Assembly (NCBI GenBank): GCA_027490195.1
Contig: JAIXYN010000022.1
Span: forward strand, 158,532-222,531
Direction of reading: 5' to 3'
Source of the DNA: Verrucomicrobiaceae bacterium
GTDB lineage: Bacteria > Verrucomicrobiota > Verrucomicrobiia > Verrucomicrobiales > Verrucomicrobiaceae
DNA length: 64,000 bases
The notes under the pieces are model-generated. The model was given only the letters and a program-made list of their open reading frames with translations, was not told the origin of the DNA and searched no databases. How positions within the stretch are numbered: the stretch's first letter is position 1; each line of letters starts with the position of its first letter. This document shows positions 8,057 to 15,979 of the stretch, in pieces. The position numbers and the translations under genes were made by a program.

Positions 8057-10693
8057 ATGAAGCTGCTTCTTCTCTTCACCCTTATGCAGCTGTCGGCACT
8101 GGCCGCTCTGCATGCCGAACCGCAGGACATCGCCTTCAAATCCAAGCTCGATGGCTCCGAGCAGCGCTACGTGGAACTGCTTCCAGAATCCTTTGAGCCC
8201 ATGATGGCGCACGATGTGCTGATCGCTTTTCACGGTCACGGCTCCGACCGTTGGCAGTTCATCAAGGATCAGCGCGGCGAGTGTAAAGGACTGCGCGATG
8301 TGGCAAAAACGTTTGGCCTGATCTTCGTCTCGCCTGACTACCGTGCCAAAACCTCATGGATGGGCCCCGCAGCGGAGGCCGATTTGGTGCAGATCATTGG
8401 CGAATTAAAATCGCGCTATCATGTGAACCGTGTCTTCATCGCAGGTGGCTCCATGGGCGGCACCGCCGTACTGACCTTTGCCGCGTTGCATCCGGAGCTA
8501 GTGGCTGGTGTGTGCAGCCTCAATGGCATCGCGAACCTCGTGGAATATGAAAAATTCCAGGACGCCCGCACCGCTTCCTATGGCGGCTCGAGGACAGAGA
8601 AGCCCGATGAATACAAAAAACGCAGCGCAGAACTCTGGCCGGATAAGTTCACCATGCCAGTAAGTTTCACCACCGGCGGCAAAGATGACGTCGTGCCACC
8701 GCAGAGTGTGCTGCGACTTGCCGAGACGTTGAAGCAATCCAAACGCAGGGTGCTAAGCCTCCACCGCGAAGCAGGCGGACACTCGACGACTTATGAAGAC
8801 ACCGTCGCCGCAATGGAGTTTGTGCTCCGTGAAGCAGGCTCACTAACGTTTGAACAAAAAGCTTCGTGGGTGGCGCAATTGTCCCCCCCTACAGTGATCA
8901 AACGCTCCAACGATGAACGAGAGCGATTGAAGGCAGACATGGGGCTTTTCTCCGCAGGCGTGGGCCACGCACTGTCCTTCGACACCGCTTTTTCACCGAC
9001 CGACATCCGGCTCATCGAACGCGCCATCGAGCGGAACACCGAACGTGCCGTGTCTGCGACGGCCCCGTGGACCACCAAACACGGCAAATTCATTCGCGGC
9101 TTCATCTCCGTCATCGACGGCTCCACCCAGCCCTACGGCGTGATCATCCCCAAGAACTACGACGGCTCCAAACCCATGCGGCTCGATGTCGTGCTGCACG
9201 GCAGTTCCAAACCCGTCGGCATGAGCGAGCTGAAGTTCATCAGCCGTTTCGATGAAGGCGACGAGGACAAAGCCAGCGCACCCGATGTGGACTACATCGA
9301 GCTTCATCCGCTCGGCCGCGTGGAAAACTGCTACCGCTGGGCGGGCGAGACGGATGTGTTTGAAGCCATCGAGGCCGTCTGCCGGAACTACAGGATTGAT
9401 CGCGATCGCATCGTGCTGCGCGGCATGTCAATGGGCGCTTCCGGCACCTGGCACCTCGGTTTGAAGCACCCGGACCGCTTCGTCGCCATCGGTCCGTATT
9501 GCGGTTACGTGGACACGCATCGCTTCTCGGAAACACCGATCCCCGGCTTCATCAAGGTCGGCCCGCTGCCAGCGCATCAGGAGATCGGCCTGCACATGCT
9601 CGACTCCGTGGACTACGCCGCAAACGCCACCATGGTTCCCGAGATCGCCTGCATCGGCGACAAGGACACCTTCTTCCAGGCGCACGTCATCATGGGCCAG
9701 GCCTTCGCCAAAGAGGGCGTTACCTTCACCAATCTCATCTCACAGGGCACGGGGCACGTCATTGATCCCAAGACACACGCCGAGCAGATGCGCCGCATCG
9801 CCGAGTTCGCGGCAAAGGGACTCGATCACGATCCTAAGCAGCTTCGCTTCGTCACCTGGACGCTCAAATACAACCGCTGCCACTGGCTCGAACTTCTCAG
9901 CCTCGGCAGGCACTACGAACGCGCCGAGTTCCGCGCCAGCATCACCGCCGATGCCATCGAAGTCAGCGAGATTCGCAACATCACCCGCTTTGCCATTCAT
10001 CGCCCCGTGAACAAGATGCGCATCGCCGGTGCCGACATCACTCTGCCACCGCGCGCCGCTACTGACGCCCTCGTCTTCACCAAGTCCGGCGACACCTGGC
10101 GCTGCGATGGGCCGCGCAAAGAGATCAAGCTCACCGGCAAGCAGCCCGGCCTTCAAGGTCCCATCGACGACGCCTTTGCCACCCCCTTCCTCTGCGTCCG
10201 CGGCACCGGCAAACCCTGGAACCCAGCCATCAACACCTGGGCCGCCGCCGAATTGCAGCGCTTCGAATACGAATGGGCTCGCTACATGCGCGGCCCCCTG
10301 CCCTTGAAGGATGACACAGAAGTCACCGAGGCCGATGTGCGGGACAAGCACCTTATCCTTTTCGGGGATCCCGGCAGCAATTCATGGATCGCCAAAGCGC
10401 TGCCGCAGCTCCCGCTAACATGGACACGCGAGGAGCTTCGCCTTGGCGCAGAAGCACAATCCGCACAAGATCATTCGCCGGCCTTCATTACCGCCAGTCC
10501 GCTGGCCAAAGATCGTTACATGGTCATCAACAGCGGCCACACTTTTCACGAGAAGGAGTTCTCCGCTTTCAACTACCTGCTTTTCCCACGTCTCGGCGAC
10601 TGGGCGGTGATCAAAGTGGGCGCAGAGGAGAAAATCATCCGCGCAGGATACTTTGACGAGGAATGGCGGAAGGCTGGCGTTGTTGCACCGTAG
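8057..10693 (+). CDS. Exported protein with two alpha/beta-hydrolase domains (esterase/prolyl-oligopeptidase-like)
   Basis: A Sec signal peptide (about residues 1-20, ending ALHA) is followed by two alpha/beta-hydrolase units. The first has the nucleophile elbow GGSMGG with Ser at about 132 and an AFHGHGS oxyanion segment. The second, from about residue 340, has GMSMGASG and resembles poly(3-hydroxybutyrate) depolymerase/feruloyl-esterase-like domains. The C-terminal 250 residues have no recognised signature. It is probably a periplasmic or secreted ester or peptide hydrolase producing the substrate for the operon's permease. ATG 8057 is chosen because it begins directly with the signal peptide; a TTG at 8048 overlapping the upstream stop codon would add three residues. 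Two complete catalytic domains in one chain are unusual. Confidence 0.75.
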   Translation: MKLLLLFTLMQLSALAALHAEPQDIAFKSKLDGSEQRYVELLPESFEPMMAHDVLIAFHGHGSDRWQFIKDQRGECKGLRDVAKTFGLIFVSPDYRAKTSWMGPAAEADLVQIIGELKSRYHVNRVFIAGGSMGGTAVLTFAALHPELVAGVCSLNGIANLVEYEKFQDARTASYGGSRTEKPDEYKKRSAELWPDKFTMPVSFTTGGKDDVVPPQSVLRLAETLKQSKRRVLSLHREAGGHSTTYEDTVAAMEFVLREAGSLTFEQKASWVAQLSPPTVIKRSNDERERLKADMGLFSAGVGHALSFDTAFSPTDIRLIERAIERNTERAVSATAPWTTKHGKFIRGFISVIDGSTQPYGVIIPKNYDGSKPMRLDVVLHGSSKPVGMSELKFISRFDEGDEDKASAPDVDYIELHPLGRVENCYRWAGETDVFEAIEAVCRNYRIDRDRIVLRGMSMGASGTWHLGLKHPDRFVAIGPYCGYVDTHRFSETPIPGFIKVGPLPAHQEIGLHMLDSVDYAANATMVPEIACIGDKDTFFQAHVIMGQAFAKEGVTFTNLISQGTGHVIDPKTHAEQMRRIAEFAAKGLDHDPKQLRFVTWTLKYNRCHWLELLSLGRHYERAEFRASITADAIEVSEIRNITRFAIHRPVNKMRIAGADITLPPRAATDALVFTKSGDTWRCDGPRKEIKLTGKQPGLQGPIDDAFATPFLCVRGTGKPWNPAINTWAAAELQRFEYEWARYMRGPLPLKDDTEVTEADVRDKHLILFGDPGSNSWIAKALPQLPLTWTREELRLGAEAQSAQDHSPAFITASPLAKDRYMVINSGHTFHEKEFSAFNYLLFPRLGDWAVIKVGAEEKIIRAGYFDEEWRKAGVVAP

Positions 10694-10705
10694 AATAGCT
10701 TTCTC

Positions 10706-12205
10706 ATGCCCCGAATCCTCATCGCTGAATGCAAACAGGAAGTCTCCACCTTCAATCCCTTCTTGAGCGGATACGACGACTTTACGCTTCGTCACGGCCA
10801 GTCCATTCTCGACTACCACCGCCAGGTCCGCAGTGAAGTCGGCGGAGCATTGAGCGTGTTCGATGCAACGCCCGGCGTGGAGCTCGTTCCCACCTGCAGC
10901 GCCCATTTCATCACCTCCGGCGGCACGCTCTCGGATGCAGCCTTTGAGCGCATCGCGGACGAACTTCTCTCCAGCATCAAGTCAGCGCCGCCCGTGGATG
11001 GCATCTACTTTTCCCTCCATGGGGCGATGGCAACGCAGACCATCGACGATCCCGAAGGCTGGCTCCTGCAGCAGACGCGCAAGATCGTCGGCGAGCACGT
11101 GCCCATCGTCATCTCGCTCGATCTCCACGGCATCCTCACCGATCTCATGCTTGAGCAGAGCGATGCCGCCGTGGCCTTTCACACCTACCCGCATGTCGAT
11201 TTCTTCAGCACCGGCGAGCGTTCCGCGCGCCTGCTGCTGCGCATCGTCGCTGGCGAAGTGAAACCCGTCACGGCTAAGGTCCGTGTGCCCGCCCTCGTGC
11301 GTGGCGATGAACTCATCACCGCCTCCGGCTCCATTCGTCACGCGGTGAATGCAGCGATGCAGGTCGAGCAAAGCCCGAGCGGACTCTCCGCCGCGATGAT
11401 GTGGGGCAATCCCTTCACCGATGTGCCCGCGCTCGCATCCAACAGCTTGGTCGTGACAAACAACGATCCCGCCCTCGCAGAATACGAAGCTCTGCGCATC
11501 GCTGGTATGTTCTGGGAGCATCACGAAAAGATGCAGGTGCCTCTTACCAACCTCGCGGATGCCGCACGTCAGACAAAAGAGAATACCTCCGGCACAGTGG
11601 TCCTGGTGGATGCCGCAGATGCCACAAGCTCCGGTGCCTCCGGCGACAGCAATGCCATCCTCTGCGCATTGCTCGACGCTGGCTATGCAGGCACCGCCTT
11701 GATCCCCATCGTCGATCCCGCTGCGGTGGACGCCGCCTTCAGCGCCGGTATTGGCCATGAACTCAAAACCACCGTCGGCGGTGCTCTCGATGCTGGACGC
11801 TTCTTACCCCTTCCAATCGAAGGACGCGTTCGCATGCTCTCAGATGGCTGGTTTCACAGCGAGACCACGCGCGAGCTCTGGCAGGCCGGACCCACCGCCG
11901 TGATTCAGTCCGGCAACATCACCCTCATCGTCACCACTCGCGCGGTCAGCCTCTATGATCGCGCACTCTTCCTCGCACATGGCTGCGATCCGCAGCACTT
12001 CGGCGCTGTCGTGGTGAAGTCCCCGCAATGCGAGCGTCATATGTTCAAAGACTGGGCCGCGCTCTACATCGATGTCGATGCGCCCGGCTCCACCAGCGCC
12101 AATCTCCGCAGCCTCGGCCACACCCGCTGCGCACGCCCCATCTTCCCGCTCGATTCAGGAGTCACCTTTCAACCTCAAGCCAAGCTCTTCCAACGTCACC
12201 CATGA
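10706..12205 (+). CDS. M81-family metallopeptidase-like protein (MlrC/microcystinase C relative)
   Basis: The 499-residue protein matches the MlrC family in length and order. It opens with RILIAECKQEVSTFNP, followed by GGTLSD, and by YFSLHGAMAT and ISLDLHG segments carrying histidines and aspartates that are candidate metal ligands. A characteristic C-terminal domain lies at about 300-490. MlrC proteins are zinc enzymes that cleave linear peptides or amides; outside microcystin degraders their true substrates are mostly unknown. There is no signal peptide, so it acts in the cytoplasm. It starts 12 bases after the hydrolase gene, and its stop overlaps the next start codon (ATGA at 12202-12205). 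Confidence 0.82.
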   Translation: MPRILIAECKQEVSTFNPFLSGYDDFTLRHGQSILDYHRQVRSEVGGALSVFDATPGVELVPTCSAHFITSGGTLSDAAFERIADELLSSIKSAPPVDGIYFSLHGAMATQTIDDPEGWLLQQTRKIVGEHVPIVISLDLHGILTDLMLEQSDAAVAFHTYPHVDFFSTGERSARLLLRIVAGEVKPVTAKVRVPALVRGDELITASGSIRHAVNAAMQVEQSPSGLSAAMMWGNPFTDVPALASNSLVVTNNDPALAEYEALRIAGMFWEHHEKMQVPLTNLADAARQTKENTSGTVVLVDAADATSSGASGDSNAILCALLDAGYAGTALIPIVDPAAVDAAFSAGIGHELKTTVGGALDAGRFLPLPIEGRVRMLSDGWFHSETTRELWQAGPTAVIQSGNITLIVTTRAVSLYDRALFLAHGCDPQHFGAVVVKSPQCERHMFKDWAALYIDVDAPGSTSANLRSLGHTRCARPIFPLDSGVTFQPQAKLFQRHP

Positions 12206-13335
12206 AAATCCGAGAAATCCGCTGCGCAGGTTTGCGCGGAGCCACCCCCGAAGGCGGCTGGAGCAACGAACTCCGCCCCGAAGACTGCGTCCACACCCTC
12301 ATCGCCGTTCACACGGATGAAGGTGCCATCGGCCTCGGCAGCGTCTTCACCAACGATGCACTCGTCCGTTCCGCACTTGCCGTGCTGGAGCCGCTCTATC
12401 GTGGCGAGAACGCCCTCGAACCCGAGCGCGTGAGCGAGAAGCTGCACCAAAACATGTTCTGGCTCGGTCGCGGTGGCTCCATCACCCACACCATCAGCGG
12501 CATCGACATCGCCCTGTGGGATCTCCTTGGCAAAGCCACGGGGCAGCCCGTCGGCCGCCTGCTCGGCGGTCGTTATCGCGAGCGCGTGCAGCCCTATGCC
12601 TCGCTCCTCATGGACGAGCCCGAGAAACTCCGCGATCATCTTCTCCAAGTGAAAGCCCAGGGCTTCCGCGCCTTCAAAATCGGCTGGGGCCCCTTTGGTC
12701 GGCGCAATGCCGCCACCGATGAAGCAATCGTCAAAGCCGCACGCGAAGCCGTGGGGCCGGACAACAAGCTCATGGTCGATGCCGGTGGCAGCGACGCCCA
12801 TTGGACGAATGGCTACAAGTGGGCCATCAACACCGCCAAGATGCTCGCCGATTACGACGTGCACTGGTTTGAAGAAGCCCTCACACCCGACTCGCTCGAA
12901 GACTTCGCCAAACTCCGCGAGCACTCCCCAGTACAGATCAGCGGCGGCGAGGTCCTCACACGCCGCCAGGCCTTTCAGCCCTTCCTCGAAGCCCGCGCCT
13001 TCGACATCATCCAGCCCGATGTCACTAAAGTCGGCGGCATCAGCGAAGAGCGCCGCATCGCCTGGATGGCGCAGGAGCACGGCGTGCAGTTCATCCCGCA
13101 TGGCTGGAACACCGCCGTTGGCCTCGCCGCAGATCTCCACCTCGCCTCCGCATTCCCCGGCACCGATCTCGTGGAATACCTCACCGGCTCCCCCTTCATC
13201 GATGAAATCACCCTCGGTGGCTGGACCCTCGATGCCGACGGCATGCTCGCCATCCCCACCACCCCCGGCCTCGGCCTCAAACTCGATCCCGACGTCGTGA
13301 AAAAATACACCGGCGGCGAGAAGCTCCTGGATTGA
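12202..13335 (+). CDS. Enolase-superfamily enzyme (mandelate racemase/muconate lactonizing type)
   Basis: This 377-residue enolase-superfamily protein has an N-terminal capping domain (about 1-120) and a TIM barrel. Active-site residues can be placed: K159 at the end of the second barrel strand, metal ligands D193 (VDAGG), E224 or E225 (WFEE) and E250 (GGE), and the D273/H300 dyad (QPDVTKVGG, PHGWN) of the mandelate-racemase subgroup. Known members dehydrate acid sugars, racemise mandelate or isomerise lactones. The long open frame reaches back to 12028, but the ATG at 12202 starts at the family N-terminus and overlaps the M81 gene's stop, so it is preferred. It is the last gene of the operon. 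Confidence 0.87.
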   Translation: MKIREIRCAGLRGATPEGGWSNELRPEDCVHTLIAVHTDEGAIGLGSVFTNDALVRSALAVLEPLYRGENALEPERVSEKLHQNMFWLGRGGSITHTISGIDIALWDLLGKATGQPVGRLLGGRYRERVQPYASLLMDEPEKLRDHLLQVKAQGFRAFKIGWGPFGRRNAATDEAIVKAAREAVGPDNKLMVDAGGSDAHWTNGYKWAINTAKMLADYDVHWFEEALTPDSLEDFAKLREHSPVQISGGEVLTRRQAFQPFLEARAFDIIQPDVTKVGGISEERRIAWMAQEHGVQFIPHGWNTAVGLAADLHLASAFPGTDLVEYLTGSPFIDEITLGGWTLDADGMLAIPTTPGLGLKLDPDVVKKYTGGEKLLD

Positions 13336-13404
13336 TCCACGTTGCCATCGTTCGATGGTCGCATGCGTGTGCTACGCAGGTAAATTTAGGCGCATTCAGT
13401 GCCA

Positions 13405-13428
13405 CCACCTCTTCAAATCAAGAGGTGG
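13405..13428. repeat. Perfect 9-bp inverted repeat overlapping the 3' end of tRNA-Phe
   Basis: CCACCTCTT (13405-13413) and AAGAGGTGG (13420-13428) form a perfect 9-bp stem around the 6-base loop CAAATC. The right arm overlaps the last bases of the tRNA-Phe gene. It could terminate the + strand operon ending at 13335 or the tRNA transcript, but no T-run follows on either strand. A role in 3'-end processing is equally possible. Confidence 0.4.
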
Positions 13429-13498
13429 CTCGGGACGGAATCGAACCGCCGACACGGGGATTTTCAATCCCCTGCTCTACCGACTGAGCTACCGAGCC
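13426..13498 (-). tRNA. tRNA-Phe (anticodon GAA)
   Basis: Read on the minus strand, the sequence folds into a standard cloverleaf. The acceptor stem pairs GGCTCGG with CCGAGCC with discriminator A, the D arm carries GCTCAGTCGGTAGAGC, the anticodon stem GGGGA/TCCCC encloses loop TTGAAAA, and the T arm contains GGTTCGATTCC. The anticodon GAA (complement of 13463-13465) decodes phenylalanine. The gene is 73 nt; the 3' CCA is not encoded, because the next genomic bases are CCT, so it must be added by nucleotidyltransferase. Confidence 0.95.
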
Positions 13499-13581
13499 TC
13501 TGACTTGAAGGGCCGGTATAGGAGCAAGCTCCAATCATGGCGCAACGTGTTTTTCACAGACCGTGAAGATTGCTCAGGTTT

Positions 13582-13956
13582 CTATTTTCCTTTTGCAGAC
13601 ATCGCGATCAAAACCCAGGCGGCCATGAAGCTCAATCCACCCAGCGGCGTGACGGCTCCCAGCCATTTCGTACCAGTGTAGGCCAGCAGGTAAAGTGACC
13701 CGCTGAAAAGCAGAATACCCACAAAAAAAAGACGCCAAGCCCAAACCATGAGCGGTTTGGCGCTGGCCAGCAACGTCAGCAGCAACAGCACAACGGCATT
13801 TGGCAGGTGATACTGCACCGCCGTCTCCCAATGGGCGAGCTCACCTGCCGCCATGAGTTTGTCATGCACAGGCCCATGGGCACCCGAAGCCCCCAGAGCG
13901 ACAGCAAGGAAGCCCATGAGGGCGGAAAGGCGAAGGCGGAAGGGGTCGGGCTGCAT
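13582..13956 (-). CDS. DUF423 family small membrane protein
   Basis: The 124-residue hydrophobic protein has four predicted membrane helices and DUF423 (YgdD-like) hallmarks: an N-terminal GASGAHG motif, an HWETAVQYHLPNA segment before helix 2, and a GTKWLGAVTPLGG loop before the last helix. The biochemical role of the family is unknown; it is an inner-membrane protein. The open frame extends to 14136, but the ATG at 13956 gives the family's usual start and length. It lies 180 bases downstream of trpF in the same direction, so co-transcription is possible but unproven. Confidence 0.85.
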   Translation of the reverse strand: MQPDPFRLRLSALMGFLAVALGASGAHGPVHDKLMAAGELAHWETAVQYHLPNAVVLLLLTLLASAKPLMVWAWRLFFVGILLFSGSLYLLAYTGTKWLGAVTPLGGLSFMAAWVLIAMSAKGK

Positions 13957-14136
13957 AGGAAATGACGAATGAAGGAATGTAGAATGACGAAGGGCGTGGG
14001 ATGCACAAGCGCTCTGTTCTCCGTTTCCAGTGGGATCACGAAGCCAATCCGCGCCGCCGCAGCATAATCGCCCCCGCCCTCGAACCCAGCTCTCCTCAAT
14101 CAAATTCGAAGCCCCAAACCTAGCCACTCGCCCCAC

Positions 14137-14829
14137 TCACACCTCTTCCTTCGCATCAATCACTTCACTATCCCCTGCTCTCCACCCGTCCCGCGCTTCA
14201 GCAATAAACCGTGCGACTTGCATCAAATCCTTGCTGCCGGGCAGCGACTCCACACCGCTGGCCACATCGACAGCGATGAGCTGGGTCTGCTCCACCGCCA
14301 AACGCACGTTGTCAGGGGTCAGACCACCGGAGAGCAGGAACTGCTTGGCTGAAAACATCTCTTTGGCACGCACGGCAAGCTCCCACGGAAAGGCATGCCC
14401 GCCACCGCCATAGGTACCCGGATTGTAGGCATCAAGCAGGATCGATTCGCAGGGAAACTCGCCGATCTGCGTCAATGAAGACACATCGCGCACCTGCAGT
14501 GCCTTGATGACATTGACACCGCGTTTCATCAACCGCTCCACCTCCGCCGGTGTTTCATCACCGTGCAGTTGCAGCGCTTGAAACAACTGGCTGGAGATCG
14601 CCGCATCCAACAGCGCCGCGTCAGGATTCACCAGCACGGCCACGAGCGCGTGTTTGGCCGCAACATTCTGCAACGAATTCACCGCCACCTCCAACGGCAA
14701 GTGGCGTTTTGACTTGGGCCAGAGATTGATCCCCACGGCATCCGCACCCAGCCCAAAAATCACCGCCGCCTGCTGGGGCTGTGTGATGCCACAAATCTTG
14801 ACACTGCGACGCTGGGGGTCAGGGAACAT
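14137..14829 (-). CDS. trpF: Phosphoribosylanthranilate isomerase
   Basis: The 230-residue TIM-barrel protein has the full TrpF signature. VKICGIT at the start carries the catalytic cysteine, INLWPKSKRHL follows, LDAYNPGTYGGGGHAF carries the catalytic aspartate and phosphate loop, LSGGLTPDNV and VDVASGVES complete the site. It converts N-(5-phosphoribosyl)anthranilate to the carboxyphenylamino-deoxyribulose phosphate in tryptophan synthesis. No other trp genes are adjacent, so the pathway is dispersed. The start overlaps the end of the upstream receiver-like gene by 11 bases. Confidence 0.95.
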   Translation of the reverse strand: MFPDPQRRSVKICGITQPQQAAVIFGLGADAVGINLWPKSKRHLPLEVAVNSLQNVAAKHALVAVLVNPDAALLDAAISSQLFQALQLHGDETPAEVERLMKRGVNVIKALQVRDVSSLTQIGEFPCESILLDAYNPGTYGGGGHAFPWELAVRAKEMFSAKQFLLSGGLTPDNVRLAVEQTQLIAVDVASGVESLPGSKDLMQVARFIAEARDGWRAGDSEVIDAKEEV

Positions 14830-15283
14830 GAGGTGGAGAAGAAAACGGTGAAAAGGCCAGCCCCTGGCGCTCTGGCAGCAGGGATGCTGTCACGGACAGT
14901 AGCACATCCAGCTTGGGCGGCAGCGGCATGCTGCCGCGCACCCGCACATCACGCTGCAGTTCCTGAAAGCGCAGCGTATCCGTCGGCTGAATCAGGAAAA
15001 TGACCGGCGGCGCTGTGTGCACGCCGGGATGCACCATTGGGTAGGCCTTGCTCAGCAGGCGGTCCAGCATGTCCCCCGTCATGTCCGGCAACGGCAGCGA
15101 AAACAAAAACAGCGAGTATTCCCGCCGCAGCGCCATCTCAAAGGCGCGTTCCCCGCTCGGGGCATCGTCCACCTCGCACATGCGGAAAGCCAGCAGAGCC
15201 TCACGGATCACCCGCCGGTAAGGCAGACTCTCCTCTGCCAGCAGGACTCGTGGAACGGCAGGTGCAACCGGGGCAGTTGTCAT
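14819..15283 (-). CDS. Degenerate response-regulator receiver domain protein
   Basis: The 154-residue protein follows the CheY-like pattern: RVLLAEES near residue 12 in place of the acidic pocket strand, then the FSLPLPDMTG segment of strand beta-3. The phospho-acceptor aspartate that normally precedes LPLPDMTG is replaced by serine (about S62), the acidic pair is E17/E18, and no clear Lys-Pro motif is seen near the C-terminus. It is therefore probably a pseudo-receiver that cannot be phosphorylated normally, perhaps a protein-interaction module. There is no output domain. The gene lies 10 bases after a secreted protein gene and overlaps trpF, giving an unusual three-gene arrangement. The family call is moderate because the sequence is divergent. 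Confidence 0.6.
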   Translation of the reverse strand: MTTAPVAPAVPRVLLAEESLPYRRVIREALLAFRMCEVDDAPSGERAFEMALRREYSLFLFSLPLPDMTGDMLDRLLSKAYPMVHPGVHTAPPVIFLIQPTDTLRFQELQRDVRVRGSMPLPPKLDVLLSVTASLLPERQGLAFSPFSSPPHVP

Positions 15284-15293
15284 GAAAAGCAGT

Positions 15294-15827
15294 TCAGCTT
15301 TCGGGGTACACCGCCACCGCCATGACGCCTTCGCTTGGCAGCCAGCCGACCACTTCCACCCGCTGCAGCGGTTTTGCGGAAGATCCCATGCCTTTGCGCA
15401 CGGTTTCCAAAACTTTCTTCTGTGTATCCTCGGTCACCGTCGAGCCAAACAGCCCGGCCAGATCAGAAAGCATAGGCGCAGGTGCATTCCCACCGCCAGC
15501 CATGGTCACCGGCGTACGGGTCTGACCGCAGGCCAGAATGGTGTCACGAATCGCTTCCGGCGTCATCGTCCCCGACACCACCACCAGACGGCGCAGGCGG
15601 GTCTCAGCAGTCGGCGACTGCACGATCGCAGGCGCAGGCACGGCCGCAGTGGCGGCGCTCACCGGTGGTTTGATCGACTTGGACGGCTTCAGAAAGCCAC
15701 GCGGTCCGTCCGAATGATTCAACGAAGCCCCCATACCCAGAGCCTGCGGCAGCATGGGCTCTTCCCCGCTCAAAGCAGCGGCAGAGACAAGGAAAACAGC
15801 AACCAGTCGAAAGGCAGGAAAATTCAC
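15294..15827 (-). CDS. Hypothetical exported protein
   Basis: This is an unrecognised protein of about 177 residues. From the GTG at 15827 it begins NFPAFRLVAVFLVSAAALSGEEP, a good Sec signal peptide with cleavage near the LSG-EE junction. A Pro/Ala/Ser-rich linker (about 30-85) leads to a compact C-terminal domain containing RRLVVVSGTMTPEAIRDTI and ending VEVVGWLPSEGVMAVAVYPES. The open frame extends to an ATG at 15929, but that start would bury the signal peptide behind about 34 charged residues, so the GTG is preferred with moderate confidence. It precedes the receiver-like gene and trpF in the same direction. No function can be proposed. Confidence 0.55.
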   Translation of the reverse strand: MNFPAFRLVAVFLVSAAALSGEEPMLPQALGMGASLNHSDGPRGFLKPSKSIKPPVSAATAAVPAPAIVQSPTAETRLRRLVVVSGTMTPEAIRDTILACGQTRTPVTMAGGGNAPAPMLSDLAGLFGSTVTEDTQKKVLETVRKGMGSSAKPLQRVEVVGWLPSEGVMAVAVYPES

Positions 15828-15979
15828 GAAGACGCTTTTTTTATCATGTCGACTCTGAAGTGACAATGATAAAAACATCAAAGTCCCATAAAGATTCCCG
15901 AGGCCGATTGGCGCCACCCTAGAATTCAACTCCCTTTTCTCACCAACGTCAGGGCTTGATCGTCCTCACTCAAGGCAAC

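Noticed and set aside
12028..12201. N-terminal extension of the enolase-superfamily gene
   Set aside because: The extension overlaps the M81 gene in another frame and is Arg/His-rich; ATG 12202 begins the family N-terminus.
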